The notes under the pieces are model-generated. The model did not search any database. It saw nothing but the letters and a program-made list of their open reading frames with translations, and had not been told where the DNA came from. Positions 1 through 11,714 of a stretch of 64,000 nucleotides of DNA are shown here, in pieces. Within the stretch, counting starts at the first letter, position 1. Each line of letters opens with the position of its first letter. The DNA comes from Diphasiastrum complanatum. Lineage: Eukaryota; Streptophyta; Lycopodiopsida; Lycopodiales; Lycopodiaceae. The stretch lies in contig CM055112.1 of assembly GCA_029204225.1 (NCBI GenBank), positions 44,790,632 through 44,854,631 on the forward strand. Direction: 5' to 3'. Made by a program: the position numbers and the translations under genes.

Positions 1-1188
1 CCTCCACGTTCTCATCAACCATTATTCTTTGGATTAACGCCACCTCACCACACCCCTGATAGATACCCAAGCATTTCTAACTGAAAGGAGCTTTAATCGG
101 TAGCCAAGCATTCGATGATAAGCTTGTCCAAGAGCAGCTATCTGTGCACTACGGAGGTTCGTTCCCATGAGAGCGATAGCATATTCCAAAATCCAGCATA
201 TACATACTAACACTAAGATCCATTAAACATTAACACTACATCCATTAACCCTAATCCACAATGATAGAAACTCACCCTTCTCTTTCCTCTTCTCTCTCAC
301 AAAAAGCATAAGAACATTCAATCCCAATAAACATCAAATCCAACAATTAGCAAATACAAAAGAAGCATGAGAGATGGAAGAAGAGAGATAGAGAGCAAGG
401 ACATTCCTGATCCATTCCATAAGAGGGCCAACCTGCTTGTATTGAAATGAAGAGAACATGTACAATGATTTGAAACTACCACTTATCTAGTGGATTGGAG
501 GGTCTTGCTCTCAATTCCTATTGGCCAATTTCTACCTCCCTAGCTATTCAAATTTAAAAAGGAGTGGGAACCCATTCATTAATTGAACGAACCCAATTTG
601 AAATTGAATTTTGGTGGAAATTCCTATTTTATTCACTAACTTGAGTTTTAGGCGCTGCGACATTAGAAGTCCCACAAAAAGGCCTAAAGTCCTTTTATTA
701 ACTTTCTAATTAATGAAATTTCTATGTGATCATCAGGTTGGTGGACTTACAAACGTAGAGTGCCAAATCCCTCTCAATTATTAACTAGGGCTAGGATTGT
801 CTTGGGATCCGCAAACCTCCAACACGCTCCCTCTACACACCTCCACCACTTCCATCATTCCCCCCTATGATTGATCTATTCCGAATGACGAGTCCGACAA
901 ACCATTGGATGATGACGCGTTCATGCCAATGGAGTACATCGCCTCACCTCAGTGTGCTGATCCCATTGCACCAGACAACGTGATGGCGCAAGAAATTATA
1001 ATAGAAGATGATGATGACGACGGTGTACTACCTGGTGTGACACCTCAACAAGGCCCACCAACAAGCAGCATCACATCGGCCGATGGGCCAACAGATGTTA
1101 CCACGGCCTACCAGACCTTGGGAACTATCCTCCAAGATTTGGTAACGGCCAAATCAACTTTGGATGATGGTGTAGTGGAACTGGCAAC
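1..1188 (-). repeat. Inverted-repeat arm: unclassified LTR-type repeat
   Basis: This stretch is the reverse complement of 39675-40829, with scattered substitutions visible by eye. Read on the minus strand it has an LTR-like start TGTTGGAGG at about 824, preceded by a purine-rich tract (complement of 825-838) that could be a polypurine tract, so 824 down to 1 is probably LTR sequence. On the plus strand 905-1188 is an acidic open frame. The arm is cut at 1188 by the 5' LTR of the next Copia element, while the other copy continues about 85 bp further. The family is not identified; a Gypsy-type element is my best guess. Confidence 0.6.
905..1188 (+). pseudogene. Truncated acidic/coiled-coil-like ORF of an unclassified repeat
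   Basis: An open frame begins at 905 and runs into the Copia LTR, where it picks up three foreign residues before stopping at 1201. The native part has an acidic run (EIIIEDDDDDG) and a C-terminal stretch rich in L, A, T and D that looks helical. The inverted copy at 39604-39991 preserves the same protein start, then frameshifts. Relative to the flanking LTR-like sequence this ORF is antisense, an arrangement known for extra ORFs in some Gypsy elements. Function is unknown; a gag-like or accessory protein is possible. Confidence 0.35.
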
Positions 1189-1925
1189 TGTGAAGAATTG
1201 AAAAAGATTATCTATGCTAGATATAGGGGTCTTATGGTTTTTACATCAAGCATCTAGGTGTAGGATGTTGATAGGAATAAATTTGACATAGATGGCAAAT
1301 TATGCATTTCCACTTGTAATGCCACTATTGAGCCAAAATAGAGTAAGAGGCTAAACACTTGCTAATTAGAGTGTAGACAAGTGTAAAGTTTTTGTTTGAT
1401 GAATTCCAAGAGGTCCAATAGGATTTAGAGGTGGAACCTTGTGAGGTCCAATAGAAAATTGAGGTGTGCTTGAATATAGTCCAATAGAATTAAGAGGTGC
1501 ATAGATCAATGATCCAATAGGATCAAGAGGTGACAAAATATGGTCCAATCATAGGTAAGCATAGTGGTAGCTCGTGGACCTACTAGTATCATTGTACTCC
1601 TCATTTTGAAGTCAATTGATTTGGTGATTTCATGGATTTTGTGAGTTATTGGATTTCTAGCTTTCTCTCTCTACCCGAGAGCTCATGATGCATTTTCTCT
1701 CTCTACCCGAGGAGAGCAACTTTTTTCTACTTAGATTATTTTTTGAATACTTTCCACACGTGTGAGTGAGAGTTGGAAGTGATTGAATGCATGTAGTAGT
1801 GTGTTTTTGCCATAGGATTCAAGATTGATCTTGAATCTCAATCTAGTCTTGATCTTGGTGCATCTACACACCTTAGGAGATCACAAGTACATGTAGTGGA
1901 CAATCCATACGTGTGAAATTCAACA
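1189..1925 (+). repeat. 5' LTR of Copia element A
   Basis: 737 bp, TG...CA ends, directly followed by the tRNA primer site. It contains a five-copy CCAAT array (1415-1549), two copies of a CTCTCTCTCTACCCGAG motif (about 1663-1680 and 1693-1711), and a G-box palindrome CACACGTGTG at 1755-1764 with a second ACGTGTG close to the 3' end. The start was set by alignment with the 3' LTR and with the TSD-bounded LTRs of element B. Confidence 0.92.
1415..1549 (+). promoter_or_regulatory. Phased CCAAT-box array in U3
   Basis: CCAAT occurs at 1415, 1448, 1481, 1514 and 1545, spaced 33, 33, 33 and 31 bp, inside an imperfect tandem repeat (unit consensus around GTCCAATAGGAT...GAGGTG). The same array is in the 3' LTR at 6733, 6766, 6799, 6832 and 6863. 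CCAAT is the core recognised by NF-Y factors. A promoter role is inferred. Confidence 0.6.
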
Positions 1926-1938
1926 TGGTATCAGAGCC
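1926..1938 (+). other. Primer binding site (initiator tRNA-Met) of element A
   Basis: TGGTATCAGAGCC lies immediately after the 5' LTR. It is complementary to the 3' end of plant initiator tRNA-Met, the usual primer for Copia minus-strand DNA synthesis. Confidence 0.93.
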
Positions 1939-2681
1939 TACCTAAGGTTACCATGCATTTTGATCCATCTAAGTGAAAAATTTTCATCAATCTTGAGCTA
2001 GAAGTTGTCAAGGCCCATTTTCCTAGCTATCTTATTCAATCTTGGATCAAAAGAGATCAAAAGGACATTGATTGGGTCTGACCTGCAACTGTACGGAATC
2101 ATGTGCTCAGACACGTGTGAGGAACATCCAATTTCAGTTTGGAAGTTCTCTCTCATGTTTGATCCATTTATCTTGCTTGATAGCTTGTTTTGAAGCTATT
2201 TTTGTCTAGTTTCTGTTGCAATCAGTTTCATTCCATTTGGTTGAGCCAATCAAAAGTTATAAGCTTTTGAAGAGGGTTAGGTAGGGCACCTAGACCTGGG
2301 TGGACATATTTGGTTTGGTCAAGAGATTGCTTGGTTGATCCAAAATCACAGTTGTATACTTGCCAATCTCATCTATATGTGATCTCGACACTGTTTTGAG
2401 ATCTTAGCCATTTTGTTTCATGCAATATCATTGTATTTGAGTCAAATTTGGTTTCTTAGTATATTTCACACGTGCTAAGAGTGTTAGATCCTAACTTTGC
2501 CTATACTCCATCATTTGATGTGAAATAGATCTTGTTTTAGAGAGATTTGAGTAGCTAGTGAGAATCAATTCACAAATTGTTGTAAGATCTTTCATAGGAG
2601 GAGATAGTACTCAATTATTGGATCCTATTGAAAGTGTGTAACAACATTTATTGTTCATCATTTGAGTTTTCTTCACTTCAA

Positions 2682-5600
2682 ATGTCTTCAATGGGTTCAT
2701 CCTTGTTGGAACCAAGTGAAAGATTGACCACTTCAAATTATTCAATTTGGAAAATGAGGATGGAGTCCATCTTGATCCTTCAAGACGTGATGGACATAGT
2801 TCTTGGCCTTGAAGAAGAACCACATGTTCTTCAAGAGGTTCAAAAATACAAAAAGAGAGCTAGGATGGCTCTCCACTACATTAAGATGAATGTCTCTAAT
2901 GAGATATTGAGGGAGATAGGTACTTGTACAACAGCCAAAGAAGCTTGGGATTGTCTCAAGCCTATCTATGAGGCTAAGAATACCTCTAGGCTTCTCACTC
3001 TTAGGAATCAGATCTTTCAAAGTAGCCAAAAGAGTGATGAGAGTGCATCTAGTTATGTTTTGAGAGTAAAAGATATTCATAGAGAGCTTGCTTGCATTGG
3101 TGATTCCATCAATCAAAATGAGCTAGTTCAAGTCATTCTCAATGGCTTGAGAAGTGAATTTGATAACCTTGTCCAATCCTATGCCATTAAGGAGGAGCTA
3201 CCAAGTTTGGAGGCTCTCCAAAGTGTGCTAATTTCAGAAGAATCAATACAAGAGTACAAGCTCTTGAGGATGGACAAGCTTTCTCTCACATAATGATGGC
3301 AAAGCTCTCTTTGCCAAGGATAAGCACAAAGAGAGGAGTAAGAACCAACATCAACAATCCTCAAGCAAGGACAAAGTCAAATCCAAAGACAAAGATGAGG
3401 AGGAAGATGATTCCTCTAATGCTTCATCATCCAAGCTCAAGAAGAAGAAGAAGATCAAGTGCTTTTATTGTGGCAAGAAAGGTCATTATGCCACCAATTG
3501 CTTTAAAAAGAAGAATCAACTCAAGCAAGCCAATATTACCAATGATATTGGAGCCTCTTCACATATTTGTAGCTCCAAGGACTCTTTCTCTTCTATTGCA
3601 CCTTATGATGGAGTGAAGAAATCAATATACACTACAAATGATTTTGAATGTCCTATTGAAGGCATAGGGAACATTCCCTTGAAGCTTGCATCCTCTAAAG
3701 TTATTTCTCTCTCTAGAGTCTTTATGTACCTAAGCTTACCAAGAATCTTATTAGTGTTGGCCAATTGCTTGATAATGGCCTTGATGTAAAATTCAATGTT
3801 GATACTTGCACTATCAAGAAGAATGATGAGATACTTGCATTAGGATCTATTTTTGGTGGCATCTATAAACTAGATCCAAATGAGTATGTGAATGCTTGTA
3901 ATGTTGCTCTTGTGAACAAGCTCTCTATGGAGGAATTATGGCATAGGAGGTTGGGACATCCCAACTACAAATCCATGCTCTCTATGATCAAAGAATCCAA
4001 AGCTATTGGCTTGCCAAAGTCATTCTCCAAGAAGATCAAGCCTTGTGAGACTTGTGCTATTGCTAAATCTCACAAAAAGCCATTTACAAGATCTTCTATC
4101 AAAAGCAAGCATCCTTTGGAGTTAATCCACTCGGATGTGCATTTCTCATAAACTACAAGCAAGGGAGGAGCCACTTGTTTTGTTACTTTCATTGATGATT
4201 ACACAAGATTCACTTGGATATATCTTCTTGCTTCAAAATCTATGGTGTTTGATCATTTCCTTATTTTCAAAGCTTATGTAGAGAAGCAATTCTCATTCAA
4301 GATTAAAGCTCTTAGAAGTGATGAAGGTGGTGAATATATCTCCAATAAATTTCAAGATTTTTGTGAGCTTGAAGGCATTAAAAGAGAGTTTTCTTGTGCC
4401 TACTCTCCATCTCAAAATGGAGTGGCCGAGAGAAAGAATAGATCTCTATGCGAATGTGCAAAATCTATGAGAATTGAGGCATCTTTGCCCAAAGATTTTT
4501 GGGGAGAAGCCATTAATTGTGCAAATTATCTTTGCAATAGGCTCCCACATATAGCTCTTGGAGGAAAGTCACCATATGAAATCTTATTTTTGAAGAAGCC
4601 TAAGGTTGATCACCTTAGAGTTTTTGGATGCTTATGCTTTGTCCATATTCCCTTGGAAACAAGGAAGAAGGAAGATCCTAGTGCATGCAAAGGGATCATG
4701 GTTGGATACTCATCCACCAAGAAGGCCTATAGAGTCTTTATGCTCTCTACTTCTCAAGTTATTGAAAGTAGAGATGTTGTCTTTCATGAAGATCAACACT
4801 CATCATTTGAAGAGGCCGAGATCAAGAAATCTATGGATGCATCATCAATTACTGATTTTGAAGACAATCATGATGTGATGGGGTCGAGATTTGAAGAAGA
4901 CTCTCCTCAGATTTTTTCACCAAGAAGATCCATGAGAGATAGATCCGAGCCTAAGAGGCTCTCATATGTTGACAAAGGCAAACAAGTGGACCTTGATTTT
5001 ACTAATTATGTTTTTTATGTATCTCATGAAGAGCCAAAGAATGTACAAGAGGCACTCAATACCAAGGAGTGGTATGATGCCATGAAGCAAGAGTATGATG
5101 CATTGATCACCAACAATACTTGGGAGCTTGTGGATCCTCCATCCAGCAAGCATGTGATTGGTTGCAAGTGGGTATTTCGGATCAAGTTCAATCATGATGG
5201 CACCATCAACAAGCATAAAGCAAGATTATGTGCCAAAGGATTTGCTCAAATCCATGGTCTTGATTATGAGGAGACCTTTGCACCCGTTGCAAAGATGGTG
5301 ACAATAAGAATTCTTATTTCTCTTGCTTGTTTTTTCAAGTGGAAGGTGTTCCAATTAGATGTATCCAATGCTTTTCTAAATGGTTATCTTGAGGAGGAGA
5401 TCTATATGGAACAACCTCAAGGATTCATCAAGGATGAGTCCAAAGTGTGCTTGCTCTTCAAAAGTCTTTATGGACTCAAGCAAGCACCAAGATCATGGTA
5501 TTCAAGACTTAACTCTTTTCTTATCTCACTAGGATTTACTCTTAGTGACTATGATCCTTCCATGTATCTAAAGTTTGTTGATTGCAATATTGTCATTCTT

Positions 5601-6485
5601 CTAGTTTATGTTGATGACATTATTCTTTACATCCTAGGCCTAGAAATTGATTTTTATGAAAATCATGTCTTTATATGCCAATCTAGATATGCTCACTCTA
5701 TGTTGAAAAAATTCCATATGGAAAATTCTAAGAGCATAGATACTCCAATGGAGCAAATTGTAAAAGATCCTAATAAAGGTGATGAAAGATCCTTTGAGGA
5801 CATCACACTTTTTAGGAGTCTTGTAGGCTCCTTGATTTGGCTTACCATTACTAGGCCCGATCTTAGTTTTTGTGTGCACAAATTGAGTCAATTTATTCAA
5901 GATCCTAAGATCCATCATTGGAAGATGGCCAAGAGGATTCTAAGATATGTATCTTCATCTTGTGATTATGGTCTACTCTATAGAAGTGAAGATCTATCCA
6001 TTATTGGCTACTCGGATTCGGGCTTTGCAAGTGACAAGATGGATTGAAAGTCTATTAGTACATACACTATCTTTCTTGGAGGAAATCTAATATCTTGGCT
6101 TTCAAAAAAGCAAGATACTATATCTCTCTCTTCATGTGAGGCTGAGTACAAAGCACTCACTACAACTACCAAAGAAGTGCTTTGGATCAAGAGGTTATTA
6201 ATGGAGCTAAAGTGCATCAAGGAGGATGATCCACCAATGATCAAGTGTGATAACATCTCGGCCCAAGCTCTTGCCAATAATCCCATATTTCATGCAAGAA
6301 GCAAGCACATAGAAGTGGCACACCATTTTGTGAGAGAAAAGCTTATTGGAGGAGAAATCTATTTGGAGCATGTCAACTCGTCCTCTTGTATTGCTGATCT
6401 ACTCACCAAGCCTTTGAGCAAAAGTGCTTTCATCAAGCATAGATCTAATCTTGGAGTTATATCAAGATCAATGCTCAAATCTTCA
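2682..6485 (+). pseudogene. Decayed Copia gag-pol polyprotein of element A
   Basis: Gag begins at the ATG at 2682 (MSSMGSSLLEPSERLTTSNY) and runs in frame to 3293. A CCHC zinc knuckle starts at 3460 (CFYCGKKGHYATNC) in another frame. The protease D-S-G has been excised: about 34 codons present in the 59.1-60.0 kb relative are missing, leaving D-I-G. Integrase keeps HSDVH (about 4128), RSDEGGEY (about 4315) and GVAERKN (about 4425), with a TAA stop just after HSDVH at 4148. RT has QLDVSNAFL and YVDD (about 5608), followed by a deletion of roughly 28 codons. RNase H continues past a TGA at 6045-6047 to about 6485. Not functional. Confidence 0.9.
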
Positions 6486-6490
6486 TAGAT

Positions 6491-6506
6491 AATTTTTTAG
6501 GAGGAG
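6491..6506 (+). other. Polypurine tract of element A
   Basis: AATTTTTTAGGAGGAG directly precedes the 3' LTR; the purine-rich end GGAGGAG is shared with elements B and E and would prime plus-strand synthesis. Confidence 0.8.
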
Positions 6507-7243
6507 TGTGAAGAATTGAAAAAGATTATCTATGTTAGATATAGGGGTCTTATGTTTTTTACACCAAGCATCTAGGTGTAGGATGTTGATAGGAATAAAT
6601 TTGGCATAGATGGCAAATTATGCATTTCCACTTGTAATGCCACTATTGAGCCAAAATAGAGTAAGAGGCTAAACACGTGCCAATTAGAGTGTAGACAAGT
6701 GTAAAGTTTTTGTTTGATGAATTCCAAGAGGTCCAATAGGATTTAGAGGTGGAACCTTGTGAGGTCCAATAGGAAATTGAGGTGTGCTTGAATATAGTCC
6801 AATAGAATTAAGAGGTGCATGGATCAATGATCCAATAGGATCAAGAGGTGACAAAATATGGTCCAATCATAGTTAAGCATAGTGGTAGCTCGTGGACCTA
6901 CTAGTATCATTGTATTCCTCATTTTGAATCTAATTGATTTGGTGATTTCATGAATTTTGTGAGTTATTGGATTTCTAGCTTTCTCTCTCTACCCGAGAGC
7001 TCATGATGCATTTTCTCTCTCTACCCAAGGAGAGCAGCTTGTTTTTACTTAGATTATTTTTTGAATACTTCCCACACGTGTGAGTGAGAGTTGGAAGTGA
7101 TTGAATGCATGTAGTAGTGTGTTTTTGCCATAGGATTTAAGATTGATCTTGAATCTCAATCTAGTCTTGAACTTGGTGCATCTACACACCTTAGGAGATC
7201 ACAAGTACATGTAGTGGACAGTCCGCACGTGTGAAATTCAACA
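6507..7243 (+). repeat. 3' LTR of Copia element A
   Basis: 737 bp, same length as the 5' LTR and about 97% identical by eye. It keeps the CCAAT array, the two CTCTCTCTCTACCC motifs and the G-box palindrome at 7073-7082. It ends TTCAACA at 7243. Confidence 0.92.
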
Positions 7244-7925
7244 ATCTGAACCTAAAAGGTGTATTTTAGGACCTTAAGAAGCCTAAGAACGGCCTAATTA
7301 AGCTCTAAAATGGCTGATCCAAACTTCTAAAGAGTGGTGGCATTCAAATCTTTACAAAAATCTCTACTAGGAGACATGTACTCCAGGATTCAACTCATAA
7401 GAACTTTCTAATTTGGTTTGGTTGAATGGAAATGGGTCAATATCGGTTCCTACAGCTATAACTCAGCAAAACAAGTTCTCTTTTATCTATTATCACTCAA
7501 ATGAAACCAAATCTGGAGTACAATCACTAAATTAGCAACTAGTAGCAAGGGCAAACCCAATACTACTCAAATCTAGGATCTAAGCTTGAGAAAATCAAAT
7601 CTAAAGCTCACTTTTGATTAGGCTATGATACCATGACAAAATTTTACAGAAAATTCAATCCCAATCAATCCTAAAAGTGATGGAGGATGCACAAATCAAA
7701 GATCTAGATCCAAACTATGAGCTAGAATCAAGACTAGTTACCAAAACTAGCTAATTTGGCATTTAACTCACAATAGGCACTTAGATTTGATCAAATACAG
7801 TAAAGTAAAGTGAAGCAAGCTTCTTAGACATGTAAATAACTTCAGTACCTTCCAAAGAAAGTAATTATACATCCAATAGCTAGAATTCGCCACCAAAAGA
7901 CAATGTTGATAGAAGTGAAAAAACT
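7244..7925 (-). mobile_element. 5' end of a minus-strand Copia element (leader, PBS, LTR piece)
   Basis: GGCTATGATACCA at 7621-7633 is the complement of a Copia primer site with one change, so 7634 onward (TGACAAAATT...) is the end of a minus-oriented LTR and 7244-7620 is its untranslated leader. No coding sequence survives. The distal LTR boundary is not visible; 7925 is approximate. Confidence 0.5.
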
Positions 7926-8159
7926 CGATTTTTTTTCATATTTGGATGAAGATCCCGTAATGCATTTATACATTTCAAGCTCAAATCTATGCATATTAGG
8001 GCACCTCTGAACTTATCATACCCTAACCCTAATATATAACCTAATAGGTCATTGGATCCACCCTAACTTGGGGTCAAGATTTCAAAATCCAAAAACAATG
8101 TAAAACATGTTATTTTTAGATTTTAGAATTTCTCTAGCCTATCTAAACACATTTTGGCC

Positions 8160-9045
8160 TCAGTTCAAAGATGCTATCACAATGTAATGTGAGGAATGAA
8201 GTCTTTGGAGATCATCCTACATGATTTGGCACGTGTGGCATCTATTTACATGGCCATCTTGCCAATTGCAATGCATGTGACCAAAATTGGTCAAACTAGA
8301 ATAGTGCAATTTCAATAGGGAGGAGGTTTTCTATGTATCATCATCTCTCTGTCTTAGATTATTTTTGAGAGCTCATTGGCAAACTCGACGTACTTTGATT
8401 TCTTTTGGATCTAAGCAGAAACTAAGTGTCCTTAAGATCATTTACTATCTACAGGCCATACTGTGTACTGTACCACACATATGTGGGGTGATCATCACTT
8501 TTGATTAATGATTCTAAATTGCTCTTGTTTGATGCATGTAAAATTGTAAATCTAGATCTCAATTTTGTGTGTCTAGTTTGCATTTGTTTTATGATCAATC
8601 AATCAATCCCTCTTGTAATTCATTGATAGACTCAAGTAAGATCCAAAATAATGTACTTTGACAATAAATGTAATAGTACTACTACTAGTAGCGGGTCTTA
8701 TTGTGATAATTGTTGACAATTGTTGTGATTCTTGAATCAATTACAAGGTCACTATGAAAAGAAGAAGCCTTTGCAACAAAATTAATTATGAACATTCATC
8801 TTCTCTCCTCCGTGTTTGTGAATGTTGAGATTTTAACTTTGTATAACATACAAATTTAAAATATGCGTTCAATATTCAAGAGAATTGATCATATTGTCAC
8901 AATTTATAAGAGAATTGACAATTGCCTTATAGAAGTTGGAAGTTTCAAAACTTTACACCAAGAATGTCAAATCAAATTTATAAAATAGTTTTAAACGACA
9001 CTCTAGTGAAAAAAATTTATTGTAATCAATAAAAGAAATATGTCA
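8160..9045 (+). repeat. LTR-derived segment, inverted copy at 32265-32900
   Basis: 8200-8663 resembles the second half of the element B LTR: the CATTGGCAA context, a CAGGCCATAC box followed by CACATATGTG (8475-8484), and an end GTACTTTGACA at 8663. No primer site follows, so it is a solo or truncated LTR. 8664-9045 is an unclassified flank that was copied with it; the whole block recurs inverted at 32265-32900. Confidence 0.6.
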
Positions 9046-9204
9046 CATCTGATACAAAAATAAATTTTTGTCCTCATAAGCTCATAAACAATTATATTCA
9101 CATAACTAAAAATAAGTTTTTCTAATAGGCTAGTCTTACACATGTTTGCATTCATTGTCTTTAATTTTTTAGCACTTTTCTTTGTGGTAGACTCATTCTA
9201 GTTA

Positions 9205-9412
9205 ATTCTAAACATATGTAACAATGAATTATTATCCTTTTTTTTAATGTAGGCATTGTTATAGAGGCTATATACAACGATAAATTTTTATTCTCAACAT
9301 AAATATTGTAGAAAAATAAATACATTCTATATAGAAAAGTTGGACAAAATTTCATAAAAGTAGTCATTGTAAAATACAACACTATAGGAAAATTTATTGT
9401 CTATTTTTTTCT
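9205..9412 (+). repeat. Direct repeat unit, second copy at 30643-30844
   Basis: About 208 bp repeated in the same orientation at 30643-30844 with few mismatches. In the second copy it joins directly to the equivalent of 11715, so 9413-11714 is either an insertion here or a deletion there. No coding potential seen. Confidence 0.7.
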
Positions 9413-10247
9413 ACATCATAAAGAGAAAAAACTTCATTTGCAAAGAATAATTGTCAACACAATGAAGTACTTTGAAGGCAAGATGAGTTTTTGAATCAAC
9501 AAATAGTAATTAGCTTTATTTTAGACACATCCTTACATATCTATATACTATGCCTTGGCTTTCCCTTTTTATGAAACTGCATCGAAGATTTTGTTTTTGA
9601 TTTTTTTATCAATCTTGGCCTTCCCCAGATATAAAGCAGTCCATTGAGACAAAAGCTGCAAACATCCAATTCCGTTTTGAGTTAAACTTGTTAAAAATAA
9701 TGTTGAAAGATTGAAAATAAAACTATTCTCTACTCTTCTTACATGTCAAAAGAAAAAGAAAAATCTTTCTAAGAGTGACTAATGCTTATTTTTATCTCTA
9801 CTAAAATGTATTCCAAACCTGCTTCATCAATTTTATTTGACAAATCAAGTTTGGAAGACCAGATTTCTAAATTTCTATAAGAGATTTGATTAAATGAAGC
9901 ATGAAATTTTTTTCAATTGTCTCACAAATGAGAAATGATATTTAAAAGACATTATATCTTTAATTTTTTTATCTAGTAAGTAAACTTTTGCAAAAAATAA
10001 TTTGCTACACTATAGTGGGTTGCAATTAAAAACATAATTTTAATTTTTTAGATCTAAACTTTCAATATCAGAGAGACTTCTCTATTTTAAGAGTAAAAAG
10101 ATAATGCTCTTAAAAGAAAATACAAAATCTGGACTTTGCTTTTAGCAATGTAATGTGGATGTAAGAGTACAATACCATTATGAACTTACAATATACTTGG
10201 CAATTTATTATGACAAAGAATACTTCCTAAGTAATAGCATTGTCTAA

Positions 10248-10373
<126 letters not shown>

Positions 10374-10439
10374 CATGTTTTTTTGTGTTGTTTCTGTGAA
10401 AGAAAATGGCATTGAATTGGCATGTGTTTTCTGAAGCAA

Positions 10440-10640
10440 CTTGCGAGAAGTAATAGTACTACTAGTATTGGGCTTTGATACTGTTGAAAATTGTTCTGAT
10501 TTTTGAATCACTAACCAGACTATCATGAGAAAAAGAAGCTTTGACAACAAATTTGATTGATGGATATCAATCTTCTCTCATTCGTGCTTGTGAATGCTAA
10601 AGTCTAAACTTTGCATGTGAAATTCAAGTGTAAAAGAAGT
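10440..10640 (-). repeat. Minus-strand LTR-end fragment related to 8690-8830
   Basis: GGGCTTTGATACT at about 10470-10483 resembles a degraded complement of the Copia primer site and is followed by GTTGAAAATTG, an LTR end on the minus strand. The next 150 bp align loosely with 8690-8830 and its inverted copy at 32430-32590. Confidence 0.4.
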
Positions 10641-11714
10641 GTAGGCAATGTATGTATTTATATGATGAAAATATGATGGCCACTAGCAAGTGATACACAA
10701 GTCATATTCTTCATTCTTTGAAAAGGTTCAACTACATCATCTATATTTTGTACTATTTTGGAAAATCAACACAACATTGAAGGTAGTAAAATGATGGATT
10801 TTGTCACCTTTTGATAGCCTTAAAGAATTTCTAGCATTTGGATCACTCACAAAATCTATAAAAAAAAGTCATGACCTGGGGCCCATGTTTGTCGCCCACG
10901 TTTCATTGTATATGTTTCACTAGAATATAATTTATAGGACAAGAATAAGTTGTACCTATATATATTCAATAAACAATGAAAAGTTCAAAAGTGATGACAC
11001 AAATACATCTTTACTAGACACTAATTTGTATTTGTTTCTTTTCTATTATTTTCATAAGATTTTTACTTACTAGATAGTGGCTCAGGTTTAATATTCACCT
11101 ACAAAAGTTATGTCCAAATTTTAGAAGGATATGATAATTAGATGAATACCTTATAGAAGTTGGAGGTTTTAAAATTTCAAGCGAAGAGTGTTGAGTAATT
11201 TAAACTTTCATTGAGTAATTTAGATTTTAAACTTTCATTTTTTGTCATTTTGTGTATTTTATTTCTTAGCATTCAATTAGTGTAACCAAACATTTTTCTT
11301 GGTATATGTAGCAATAAAGACAAAAAGAATATCAATCATCTTCCAGATTCTAAAACTTTCATTTCCATTTCTTAGCACTTCTTTCAATGAGTAAAAGTTT
11401 CATTTTTTAACTTGCAAGTTATGGAAGTTTTCATTTTCGAATTTGTCAATTTAAAGAATTACTCATACCTTAGTCATCTTTGCACTTGTCAAGGTCTCTC
11501 TTCAACACCAACTACAATACCCATTAGATCCTATATCACCAAAAAAATATCTCATCCTAATATTCCAAATAGAGAAATTATAATATTTTAACCTATCACT
11601 TGATTCCAAGACTATGTTGATATGAAGTACCATGTTGACTAGAATGTGAAAAACTAGATCAAACATGATGAACTGAAGATGACATGCATAAGCACTAATC
11701 TTGTGCTTCCAATA

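Larger units (their letters stand above)
1189..7243 (+). mobile_element. Copia LTR retrotransposon A, complete but decayed
   Basis: Two 737-bp direct LTRs (1189-1925 and 6507-7243) begin TGTGAAG and end TTCAACA. They bound a primer site TGGTATCAGAGCC at 1926, a gag-pol region in the order gag, zinc knuckle, protease, integrase, RT, RNase H (the Copia order), and a purine-rich tract ending GGAGGAG at 6506. I count roughly 25 differences between the LTRs by eye. The flanking 5-mers GCAAC (1184-1188) and ATCTG (7244-7248) do not match, so there is no target-site duplication and the flanks were probably rearranged. The coding region has stops, frameshifts and deletions, so the element is dead. 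Confidence 0.93.

Noticed and set aside
1926-1938. Possible tRNA genes at TGGTATCAGAGCC sites
   Set aside because: Only 13 bases match the tRNA 3' end and they follow LTR ends; no cloverleaf nearby. These are primer sites.
5640-5918. Minus-strand frames inside Copia pol regions (for example 5640-5918, 46342-46611)
   Set aside because: Antisense shadows of RT/RNase H coding sequence with no recognisable domain.
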